From contig CALDHM010000010.1 of NCBI GenBank assembly GCA_937941455.1, positions 62,001-126,000 of the forward strand: a DNA stretch of 64,000 nucleotides. Direction: 5' to 3'. The notes under the pieces are model-generated. The model had not been told where the DNA came from, did no database searches, and saw only the letters and a program-made list of their open reading frames with translations. Position numbers and translations under genes: made by a program. This DNA is from an uncultured Pirellulaceae bacterium (GTDB lineage Bacteria > Planctomycetota > Planctomycetia > Pirellulales > Pirellulaceae). Shown here one piece after another: positions 50,982 through 58,777 of the stretch. Each line of letters opens with the position of its first letter. Positions within the stretch are counted from its first letter, which is position 1.

Positions 50982-53702
50982 TTAACTTTCGCGACTTAAC
51001 GTAAATCGTTTTTCACATTCGACAGCCAACAGCAGGAGCAAGCCGCACGCGCAGATCGGCAACCAATACCAAATGGCCAAGCCACGCGACTCCATAATCG
51101 CCTGCAGGGGAGACCAATACGTAAACAGCAACTGGAAGGCCACCGTGAGCAGGACTGAAATCAGCACGGGCCTGCTGCCGAAAATCCCTTTCCGATTAAA
51201 CGACGACGCCCGCAGGAATCGCGTTGAAAACAAATAGAACGCTTCCATCATGACGATCGCATTGACCGCGAGCGTACGGGCGACCTCGACCGATTCCCCC
51301 TGGCCTCTCGCCCATACGAAAATGCCAAAGGTCCCCAGCGCCATCAAAATCGATACATAAACGATTCGCCAAATGCCGTAGGCATCCAGCAAGCCGACGT
51401 TGGGGTCACGCGGAGGCAGCTCCATGACTTTTTTTTCGGGAGGTTCGAATGCCAGGGCCAGCGCCAGTGTCACGGAAGTGATCATGTTGACCCACAGTAC
51501 TTGCACCGGAGTCATCGGCAACATCAGCCCCAACAATACCGCGAAAAAGATCGTCGCCGCTTCGCCGCCGTTGGTGGGCAGAATGAAAAGGAGAGACTTG
51601 CGCAGGTTGTCGAACACGGTTCGTCCCTCCTCGACGGCCTTGGCGATCGAAGCAAAATTGTCGTCGGCCAAAACCATCTCGGCGGCCTCCTTGGTGACCT
51701 CGGTGCCCTTGAGTCCCATGGCGATTCCCACATCGGCGCGCTTGAGGGCCGGCGCGTCGTTGACACCGTCCCCCGTCATCGCCACGACTTGCCGATGGGC
51801 GTGAATTGCCTCGACCAACCGCAATTTATGCTCCGGGCTGACACGGGCGAACACATGGCAATCCTGCACGGCCCGGTTGAGTTCATTCTGGCTCACCTGA
51901 TCAAGTTCCTGGCCGGTCAGAACCGTTTGCCCGTCGCCGATATTGAGTTGGCGGCCGATTTCGCGGGCCGTCAGTGCATGGTCTCCGGTGATCATCACCA
52001 CGCGAATTCCTGCTTGTTGACAGGTCCTTACCGCCGCGATCGCTTCCGAACGCGGTGGATCGATGATCCCGACCAGGCCCAAGAGAACGGAATCATCGAG
52101 CGCGGTGTCTACCGTCAACTCGTGTTCTGCGCTGATCGCTTTGCCCACCAAGGCGAGCACCCGCTGACCCGCCCCGGCCAGTTGGCTTTCAAATTCGCGC
52201 CAATGCGCGAGATCGATGGCTTGCACTCCCTGCGGCGACAAGATCCAGCGGCAATGCCCCAGCAATTTTTCCGGCGCCCCTTTGGCGAACATCACCCGCG
52301 GGGCCTCGCCAAACGGATTCTGCATGCCAGGCGGCAGGGAATGAATAGTCGCCATAAAGCGGTTCTGCGATTCGAACGGAATGGAATTCAGGGTGCCCCA
52401 CGATCGTCGGAGTTGGTCCTTGTCGAGTCCCGCCTTCTGCGCAAGCGACAGTAAGGCCGACTCCATCGGATCGCCGATCGTTTTCCATTTCCCATCTTCT
52501 AGCAACAAGTCCCCCTCATTGCACACCGCTCCCGCAACCAGCAAAAAATAGAGCGGCGTCGAGCTCTGCACGTCGATCTCGCGATCGTTTTCGATCAGTT
52601 TTCCGACCGGTTCATAACCGGCCCCCGTCACACGGATTCGATGTTCCGCCACAGCCATAGCCGACACGGTCATTTCATTGCGGGTCAGCGTACCCGTTTT
52701 GTCCGAGCAAATAACGGTCAGCGCGCCCAGCGTATCGACCGCTGGCAGCCGGCGGATAATCGCATTGCGTTCAGCCATCCGTCGCACACCAATGGCCAGG
52801 ATGATCGTCATGATTGCGGGCAAACCCTCGGGGATGGCGGCCACCGCTAGGGCGATAGCGGCAAAGAACAATTCGAGCAAGCTCTTGCCACCAACGAAAT
52901 AGCCAATGACGACGGTCAATGCCGAAAACATAACGATCACGATCGCCAGTTGATTCGCGAACTGATTGACCTTGGCAATTAGCGGTGTTTGGATATTTGG
53001 CGTGCTGGTGACCATCTCGTTGATCTTGCCCAATTCCGTTTGCGGGCCGATGGCGATGACCACCCCCAATCCGCGGCCCGACGTCACCAGCGTTCCGGAA
53101 AAAACAAGGCAACTGCGGTCGGCCAACGGTGCCTCAGCCTCAATCGCCGCGATGGACTTCTCGGCGGGAATCGATTCGCCCGTCAGCATCGCTTCGTCGA
53201 TGCGTAGCTCGCGCGCCTCGAGCAACCGCAAGTCCGCTGGCACTTTGTCCCCCGACTGCAGCAGCACCACGTCACCCGGTACCAATTCGGCAGAATCGAC
53301 GGTCAATCGTCTCCCTTGCCGACGGACAGTCGATTTGAGCGACATCATTCCGCGGATCGCCTCGAGTGCTCGCTCCGCGCGGCCCTCTTGGATGAATCCG
53401 ATCAACGCATTGATCACGACGACGGCCAAGATGACCCCGGCATCAACCCATTTGGCCAGAAAAATCTTGATGATGGCCGCTGCGAGCAACACGTAAATCA
53501 GCACGTTGTGAAATTGCAGCAGCAAGCGAACAAGCGGACTCTTTCGGCCGGAGGGGGGCAAGGCGTTCGGACCAAAGGATTGCTGGCGCTGCCGCACGAT
53601 TTCCGATGCGAGTCCTCGCGGATCGGTCTGCAAACGATCAAGCACCTGGGTGATGTCGAGCGCGTGCCAGTTCAAGTTCTCGATTTCACGCGGTCCAAGC
53701 AT
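50982..53702 (-). CDS. P2-type cation-transporting ATPase (SERCA/CtpF-like)
   Basis: This 906-residue ion pump has phosphorylation D334 (CSDKTGTLT), TGES at 174-177, hinge GDGVNDAPAL and ten membrane helices. PEGLPA in M4 (291-296) is as in calcium pumps. In M6 the SERCA VNLVTDG is VNMITSV, so the site I Asp is Ser, as in bacterial CtpF-like proteins. The transported ion, Ca2+, Mn2+ or other, is therefore uncertain. The ATG at 53702 follows the PPK2 stop by 22 bp, with GGAG 12 nt before, so the two genes are in one operon. A family A hairpin follows the stop. Confidence 0.92.
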   Translation of the reverse strand: MLGPREIENLNWHALDITQVLDRLQTDPRGLASEIVRQRQQSFGPNALPPSGRKSPLVRLLLQFHNVLIYVLLAAAIIKIFLAKWVDAGVILAVVVINALIGFIQEGRAERALEAIRGMMSLKSTVRRQGRRLTVDSAELVPGDVVLLQSGDKVPADLRLLEARELRIDEAMLTGESIPAEKSIAAIEAEAPLADRSCLVFSGTLVTSGRGLGVVIAIGPQTELGKINEMVTSTPNIQTPLIAKVNQFANQLAIVIVMFSALTVVIGYFVGGKSLLELFFAAIALAVAAIPEGLPAIMTIILAIGVRRMAERNAIIRRLPAVDTLGALTVICSDKTGTLTRNEMTVSAMAVAEHRIRVTGAGYEPVGKLIENDREIDVQSSTPLYFLLVAGAVCNEGDLLLEDGKWKTIGDPMESALLSLAQKAGLDKDQLRRSWGTLNSIPFESQNRFMATIHSLPPGMQNPFGEAPRVMFAKGAPEKLLGHCRWILSPQGVQAIDLAHWREFESQLAGAGQRVLALVGKAISAEHELTVDTALDDSVLLGLVGIIDPPRSEAIAAVRTCQQAGIRVVMITGDHALTAREIGRQLNIGDGQTVLTGQELDQVSQNELNRAVQDCHVFARVSPEHKLRLVEAIHAHRQVVAMTGDGVNDAPALKRADVGIAMGLKGTEVTKEAAEMVLADDNFASIAKAVEEGRTVFDNLRKSLLFILPTNGGEAATIFFAVLLGLMLPMTPVQVLWVNMITSVTLALALAFEPPEKKVMELPPRDPNVGLLDAYGIWRIVYVSILMALGTFGIFVWARGQGESVEVARTLAVNAIVMMEAFYLFSTRFLRASSFNRKGIFGSRPVLISVLLTVAFQLLFTYWSPLQAIMESRGLAIWYWLPICACGLLLLLAVECEKRFTLSRES

Positions 53703-53724
53703 GATGGCCAATGGCTCCGATCGA

Positions 53725-54612
53725 TTAGCTATCTTTTTCTTGTTGCAATAATCGTTTGGCTTGTTCCAATTCGGCAAGATGCTCGGGAGTCGCTCGGGGA
53801 AACTCCAACGGCAAGGACTGCAAGGTCTCGGAGATGATATGCGAGATGATCAGCCGCGCGTTCTGCTTGTCGTCGGCAGGAATCAGATACCACGGCGACT
53901 CTTTGGTGCTGGTATGCTCGAGGCATTCCTCGAAGGCAAGCTGGTAATCGTTCCAATGCGCGCGGCTGGTCAAATCGCCGAGACTGAACTTCCAATTTTT
54001 ATCAGGATCGTCGATGCGGGCGATCAGCCGCTTGCGTTGCTCCTCGCGGGACAGATGCAAGAAAAACTTGACAATTTGCGTCCCATTGCGATGCAGGAAG
54101 GATTCGATGTTGACGATATCTTGAAAACGGTTCCGCCACAGCGAATCCGGAACGGCAAACTCGCGCGGGATTTTCTGCTTCGCCAAAATTTCGGGATGGA
54201 CGCGCACCACGAGGACTTCCTCGTAGTAGGAGCGATCGAAGATGCCGATCCGACCTCTCTCGGGCAGCCGGCACAAGGACCGCCACATGAAATCGTGGTC
54301 CAATTCCTCGGTGCTGGGAGGGCCAAAGCTGAACACTTGGCAGCCCTGCGGGTTGACCCCCGACATTACATGCTTGATCGCTCCCCCTTTTCCCGCCGAG
54401 TCCATGCCCTGGAAAATCAACAGCAGCGAGTACCGGTCATGAGCGTACAATAACGTCTGCAAATGCGAGATATCCTTCCGAAACTCTTCCAGCAGTTTTT
54501 CATACTGTTCTTTCGATTTGTAGAGTGGAGCGATATCGGTCGGACTCGCCTTGAGATCGACCTTGGCACCGGGCTTGATGCGAAAATCTTTGAGCTTGCA
54601 ATCAAGTTGCAT
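53725..54612 (-). CDS. ppk2: PPK2 family polyphosphate kinase/phosphotransferase
   Basis: This protein of 295 residues has Walker A GMDSAGKGG (69-77), Walker B IFDRSYYEEVL (124-134) and the TEELDHDFMWR lid-side motif of PPK2 enzymes, which move phosphate between polyphosphate and nucleotides (AMP, ADP or GDP). The class cannot be fixed by eye; the sequence resembles class III members that phosphorylate AMP and ADP. The frame opens at 54684, but that extension lies in a repeat, so ATG 54612 (MQLDCKLKDF) is preferred. It is 22 bp upstream of the P-type ATPase, a pairing that suggests local ATP supply or ion-linked polyphosphate use. Confidence 0.92.
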   Translation of the reverse strand: MQLDCKLKDFRIKPGAKVDLKASPTDIAPLYKSKEQYEKLLEEFRKDISHLQTLLYAHDRYSLLLIFQGMDSAGKGGAIKHVMSGVNPQGCQVFSFGPPSTEELDHDFMWRSLCRLPERGRIGIFDRSYYEEVLVVRVHPEILAKQKIPREFAVPDSLWRNRFQDIVNIESFLHRNGTQIVKFFLHLSREEQRKRLIARIDDPDKNWKFSLGDLTSRAHWNDYQLAFEECLEHTSTKESPWYLIPADDKQNARLIISHIISETLQSLPLEFPRATPEHLAELEQAKRLLQQEKDS

Positions 54613-54642
54613 GAAACGAATCCTCGCTGAATCAGCTGTGTA

Positions 54643-54710
54643 GAGCTTTTCGCCAAACTGTCCCTCGCTTACGCTTAGGGGCACGGTCGCTGGCAGTTTG
54701 GGACAGACTA
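54643..54710. repeat. Hairpin repeat family A, copy 4
   Basis: The outer stem is CCAAACTG (54653-54660) with CAGTTTGG (54694-54701) and the core is CTCGCTTACGCTTAGGGGC. It starts directly at the purH stop codon and lies just upstream of the PPK2 start on the minus strand. Confidence 0.85.
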
Positions 54711-56282
54711 TTAATGCTTGAATTGACGTCTGCCCGTAAACACCATCGGGATCTGAAATTCGTTGGCGGCCGCGATCACTTCGGCATCCTTGACGGAGCC
54801 ACCGGGTTGGATAATGCCGGCAACTCCCGCGGCCGCGGCCAGTGGAATTGAATCGGCGAAAGGAAAAAAGGCATCGGAGGCCAGCACGGCACCTCGCGCT
54901 CGCTCTCCAGCCTTTTCAATCGCAATTCTAACCGAATCGACCCGGCTCATCTGACCGGCTCCGACACCGACGAGAGATAAATCGCGTGACAACGTGATGG
55001 CATTCGATTTGACGAAACGCACGATATCCCAGCCGAAAGCGAGTTCATCCATCAAGTCCGCGGGCACGGTCGCCTCTGTGACCGTCTTCCAAGCCAGACG
55101 ATCATCGGGCCGTTGGTCGGACTCTTGGATCAAGGCGCCGCCAGCAATCGAACGAATCTCCCACCGCGAACTCGGCCTCAATAAATTCCCGACGGACATC
55201 AGCCGCACGTTCGCCTTCCATTTCGGTTTGGTCTTGAGCAACTCCAGAGCCGCCTCTTCAAAGCCCGGAGCCACGATCACTTCCACGAACAGGCCCGCCG
55301 TTTCCGCCAGCCACTGGGCCGTCGCCGCATCGACCTCGCGATTGAAGGCTACTACCGAACCGAACGCACTCACCGGATCACCCGCAAACGCTTTCTGACA
55401 AGCGACCGGTAGTGTCGAGCCGATCGCAGCGCCGCACGGGTTGTTGTGCTTGATCACGCTGCATGCTGGTTGCTGTTGCAATCGGACGATCGCCAGCGCG
55501 GCGTCCATGTCCAGAAAATTGTTGTACGACAGTTGTTTCCCATTTAGTTGTTTCGCGGATACAAGCGTCAATCCACACTGGCCTGCCTCGGAGTAAACGC
55601 CCCCCAACTGATGGGAGTTTTCTCCATGTCGCAAAGTTTGGGCCAGCGTCCAGTTGATGGTCATTTCTTGCGGAAGTCCCGGCGTCTGACTGGCATCCCA
55701 CTGACGGGCGAAGAAACTGGCGATCACCGCATCGTAAGCAGCCGTATGTCGAAACGCGTCGACCATCAGTCGCCGCCGCATGTCGAGCGAGATTTTCCCA
55801 GTTTGTTTCAACTCGTCGATCGCGGCCGGATATTGATCGGGGCTCGTCAACACGGCGACATGTTCATGATTTTTCGCTGCGGCGCGAATCAGGCTAAGCC
55901 CACCGATGTCGATGTTTTCGACCGCCTCCTCCAAGGCCACGTCGGGCCGCGAAATCGTTTCGCGAAACGGATAAAGATTGACGCAAACGATTTGGAATGG
56001 AAGCATCACGTGAGCCTCCATCGCCTGGCGATCCTCTTCCCGATCGGGCCGCCCCAAAATACCGCCGAAAATCCGTGGATGAAGCGTTTTCACTCGGCCG
56101 TCAAGGATTTCCGGAAATCCGGTGAAATCAGCAATTTCAATCACGGATAACCCCGCCGCCACGAGGGCCCGCGCCGTCCCACCCGTGCTGTAAATCTCTC
56201 CTCCCGATTCCGCAATGGCTCGGGCCAGGTCAACGATCCCCCTTTTATCGCTGACGCTGATAATTGCTCGCAGTTTTTCCAT
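54711..56282 (-). CDS. purH: Bifunctional AICAR transformylase / IMP cyclohydrolase
   Basis: This 523-residue enzyme performs the last two steps of IMP synthesis: formylation of AICAR with 10-formyl-THF and ring closure. The N-terminal cyclohydrolase (ISVSDKRGIVDLARAIAESG, STGGTARAL, GRVKTLHPRIFGGIL) and the C-terminal transformylase (LRHGENSHQLGGVYSE, CSVIKHNNPCGAA, SDAFFPFADSIPLAA) are complete and of normal length. The C-terminus (GGSVKDAEVIAAANEFQIPMV) is standard. The gene ends at a family A hairpin and is about 100 bp upstream of ppk2 on the same strand, possibly one transcript with a partial stop. Confidence 0.97.
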   Translation of the reverse strand: MEKLRAIISVSDKRGIVDLARAIAESGGEIYSTGGTARALVAAGLSVIEIADFTGFPEILDGRVKTLHPRIFGGILGRPDREEDRQAMEAHVMLPFQIVCVNLYPFRETISRPDVALEEAVENIDIGGLSLIRAAAKNHEHVAVLTSPDQYPAAIDELKQTGKISLDMRRRLMVDAFRHTAAYDAVIASFFARQWDASQTPGLPQEMTINWTLAQTLRHGENSHQLGGVYSEAGQCGLTLVSAKQLNGKQLSYNNFLDMDAALAIVRLQQQPACSVIKHNNPCGAAIGSTLPVACQKAFAGDPVSAFGSVVAFNREVDAATAQWLAETAGLFVEVIVAPGFEEAALELLKTKPKWKANVRLMSVGNLLRPSSRWEIRSIAGGALIQESDQRPDDRLAWKTVTEATVPADLMDELAFGWDIVRFVKSNAITLSRDLSLVGVGAGQMSRVDSVRIAIEKAGERARGAVLASDAFFPFADSIPLAAAAGVAGIIQPGGSVKDAEVIAAANEFQIPMVFTGRRQFKH

Positions 56283-56527
56283 CTCGTCGCTTCGTAAATA
56301 TTGGACAAGCTCGTTTTCACGAGACGTTCGGCGCGGCGCAAGCCGCTGCTAATTGCCGTCGCCTCGCTTGCAGGCAACTGGCAGACAATGCTCCCTCAAC
56401 ACAGTATCAAAATAACGATTCTGGCGACGGCCGTCGATCACTCGCCCATGCGTCGTTTGGGCGACCAATCATTCGCCACGAGAGAAGCACCCAATAAATT
56501 CCAAGCGATACTGCTCACGGCAAGATC

Positions 56528-56562
56528 AAAAAAAAAACCGGGCCCCATCAACAGGCCCGGTT
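56528..56562 (-). terminator. Rho-independent terminator after the subtilase gene
   Basis: On the minus strand AACCGGGCC (56562-56554) pairs perfectly with GGCCCGGTT (56544-56536) around a 9-nt loop and runs into about ten Ts (56537-56528). It lies 28 bp after the stop codon at 56591. Confidence 0.93.
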
Positions 56563-56590
56563 GCAAAAAAATGACGGCAGAAGCCCCGGT

Positions 56591-58531
56591 CTAGCGGAGG
56601 CGACCGCGACCGCGTCGCGAGATGCCAAGCAAGCCGAACAAAGCGATCGCCAAAACTGCGGACGGCTCGGGCACCGGATTAGTGCCGTAGATGTTCAAGC
56701 TCCAGTTCAGCCACGTCGATTGATCAGACGCCCAACCGTCACGAACGCGGAGGGTCCAGGTCCCTTGCGACACCTCCCCCCAATGTTTGACCGACATGAA
56801 CACCCAGTTGCTGTAGGCCGCGCCATGCGGATGCAACGTGGCCAGCAAACTCTGCGTTCCCATCGGACTGGTGAGCAAAACCTCAAGGTCGCCACCGTAT
56901 CCCCCCGCAGTGTTGAACACGACCTCCACATGTTCGATCACCAACTGATCTGTGATGTTGATCGAACTGACGACCGGAGCACCAAAGACGGGGTTGCTTA
57001 GGCTTCCCGACCCGTCTTGGATCAACTGATTGACACTGGCCGTCGCCGATGTCGAAATCGCCGGAGCAACATTCGTCCATGTGGTGGCCATGTTGACGGC
57101 AGCGACCGCGTCGACGGTCCCAAAGCCATAAAAATCATTGTGCCTGAGTCCCGCTCCGTTGGTGATCCAGTTTGGATTGGTGGGGTCGGTTTGCCGGGAA
57201 CTTCTCACCAAGATGTGCTGGACATCGCGCCAACCGAGGTTTGGATTCGCTTCGAGCATCAGAGCCACGACACCTGCCACGATCGGCGAGGCGGCACTGG
57301 TCCCGCCGAACGAAGACGTATAGGTGTTGCCGGAGTCCGTCGTCACGATGTCACGGCTTCCCCCGCTGCCCATGGCGTTGACGAGCAGAGCAGCTCCCCG
57401 CTCGCTGTAACTCGCGCGAACTCCCGCATTGGTCGTCGCGCCGACGGCGATCGTGTAGCGGCTGTTAGCGTAGCCGTCGTAATTCACGTTATCGACATTG
57501 CCGCCATTTCCGCCAGCCCAAACGTAGATGTTGCCCAGGCCGTTCCGTCCATTGGCAACCGCGTTGGCTAGTGCAGCCTGCACCAGCGGGCCAGGTCCAC
57601 TACGAGTACCGTTGTCTGCCGGTCCCCAGCTGTTGTTGTAAACATGGATGCCGTCGAATTGGCCACCGACCATCGTATTGAAATGATTCGTTAAGGCTTG
57701 GGCCTCGACGGAATCGGTCATCGACTGATTCAACAAACTGATACCAGCCAACGAAGCTCGCGGTGCCACGCCCGTAACGCCGATGCTATTGTTCCCACGC
57801 GCGGCCACCAAACCAGCCACGGATGTGCCGTGACTGCCGGCGGTGCCAGTCAACCACAACGAGCGATCGGCTCGTAGATTGGGAGACAGATCGGAGTGCC
57901 CCGATTCGACCCGATTGTCCACGATGCCTACGTTCACCCCCGCGCCCAAACGCGAGTTTCCCGAGAAATTCCACAGCGGCTCGACATTGATATCGTGGCC
58001 GACCATACCGCCACCTTGTCCAGTGTTCCGCAGATGCCATTGATTGCCGAACTGCGGATCGTTGGGAATCTGCCGAGTCGTTTTCTGTTGCGCGAATTGA
58101 GCGTGTACCTGAGCGACCTCGCCGCGCTCGAAGGCAGCATTACCGATCCGCAATGCGTCCATCGGCGTAGCGGCCTCGACTATATAGTACGAGGGATCCC
58201 ATTCATGCTGGCCAACCACGCGGGCTCCCCATTGTTCAGCCAAAGCATGCACATCGCTCCCCGGTTTCGCCTTGACGACGAACTGGTTCGTCATGATGAT
58301 TGCTGCCGGCGCGGGCCCGACTCGCTCAACGCCTGACTTGACAACCTCCGGTTGGCCAAACACGATCTCGGGGCTGCCATCGATCATTTGACCGGTCAGC
58401 TGGATCTGCACCCGATTGCCGAAAACGTCGTAATGGTACAGGTCGGATGGTTGTTGAGCGCTGCCGATCTCACCAAATGCGGCGATCGACAACAGTACGA
58501 AAAATACAGGGAGGCGGAGGATGCGTGACAT
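56591..58531 (-). CDS. Secreted subtilisin-like serine protease with P domain and PEP-CTERM
   Basis: This 646-residue protein has a signal peptide (LPVFFVLLSIAAFGEIGSAQ), a propeptide-like region to about 195, and an S8 catalytic domain: D205 (VGIVDNRVESGHSDL), H234 (GSHGTSVAGLVA), oxyanion N300 (YNNSWGP) and S412 (FGGTSAASPIVAG). A proprotein-convertase P domain follows (about 520-615, YGGDLEVLLTSPMGTQSLLA to VRDGWASDQSTWLNW). The end is a PEP-CTERM signal, VPEPSAVLAIALFGLLGIS then RRGRGR, which directs sorting to the cell surface by an exosortase. The start is ATG 58531; TTG at 58558 is unlikely. A strong terminator follows. Confidence 0.94.
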   Translation of the reverse strand: MSRILRLPVFFVLLSIAAFGEIGSAQQPSDLYHYDVFGNRVQIQLTGQMIDGSPEIVFGQPEVVKSGVERVGPAPAAIIMTNQFVVKAKPGSDVHALAEQWGARVVGQHEWDPSYYIVEAATPMDALRIGNAAFERGEVAQVHAQFAQQKTTRQIPNDPQFGNQWHLRNTGQGGGMVGHDINVEPLWNFSGNSRLGAGVNVGIVDNRVESGHSDLSPNLRADRSLWLTGTAGSHGTSVAGLVAARGNNSIGVTGVAPRASLAGISLLNQSMTDSVEAQALTNHFNTMVGGQFDGIHVYNNSWGPADNGTRSGPGPLVQAALANAVANGRNGLGNIYVWAGGNGGNVDNVNYDGYANSRYTIAVGATTNAGVRASYSERGAALLVNAMGSGGSRDIVTTDSGNTYTSSFGGTSAASPIVAGVVALMLEANPNLGWRDVQHILVRSSRQTDPTNPNWITNGAGLRHNDFYGFGTVDAVAAVNMATTWTNVAPAISTSATASVNQLIQDGSGSLSNPVFGAPVVSSINITDQLVIEHVEVVFNTAGGYGGDLEVLLTSPMGTQSLLATLHPHGAAYSNWVFMSVKHWGEVSQGTWTLRVRDGWASDQSTWLNWSLNIYGTNPVPEPSAVLAIALFGLLGISRRGRGRLR

Positions 58532-58777
58532 CGTCGGGTTGCTCGATTTAGGGCACAAAATTAGAGGGCAAACGGCACCGGTCAGCCGTGAACGCGGGAG
58601 TTCTCAAATTATCACGTGAGGATCAAGCGTTCGTTGAATGCATCAACCGCTTGAGCGTTACCCAAACCGTCAGCGAGGGAATGTCGACGGCCCTTGGCGG
58701 CGGCGTCGGGTGACTATCGCTTCCGTACAGACAATCCATGCAATATAGCTGCCGACCGGCCGCGCGCCCACTCGACC

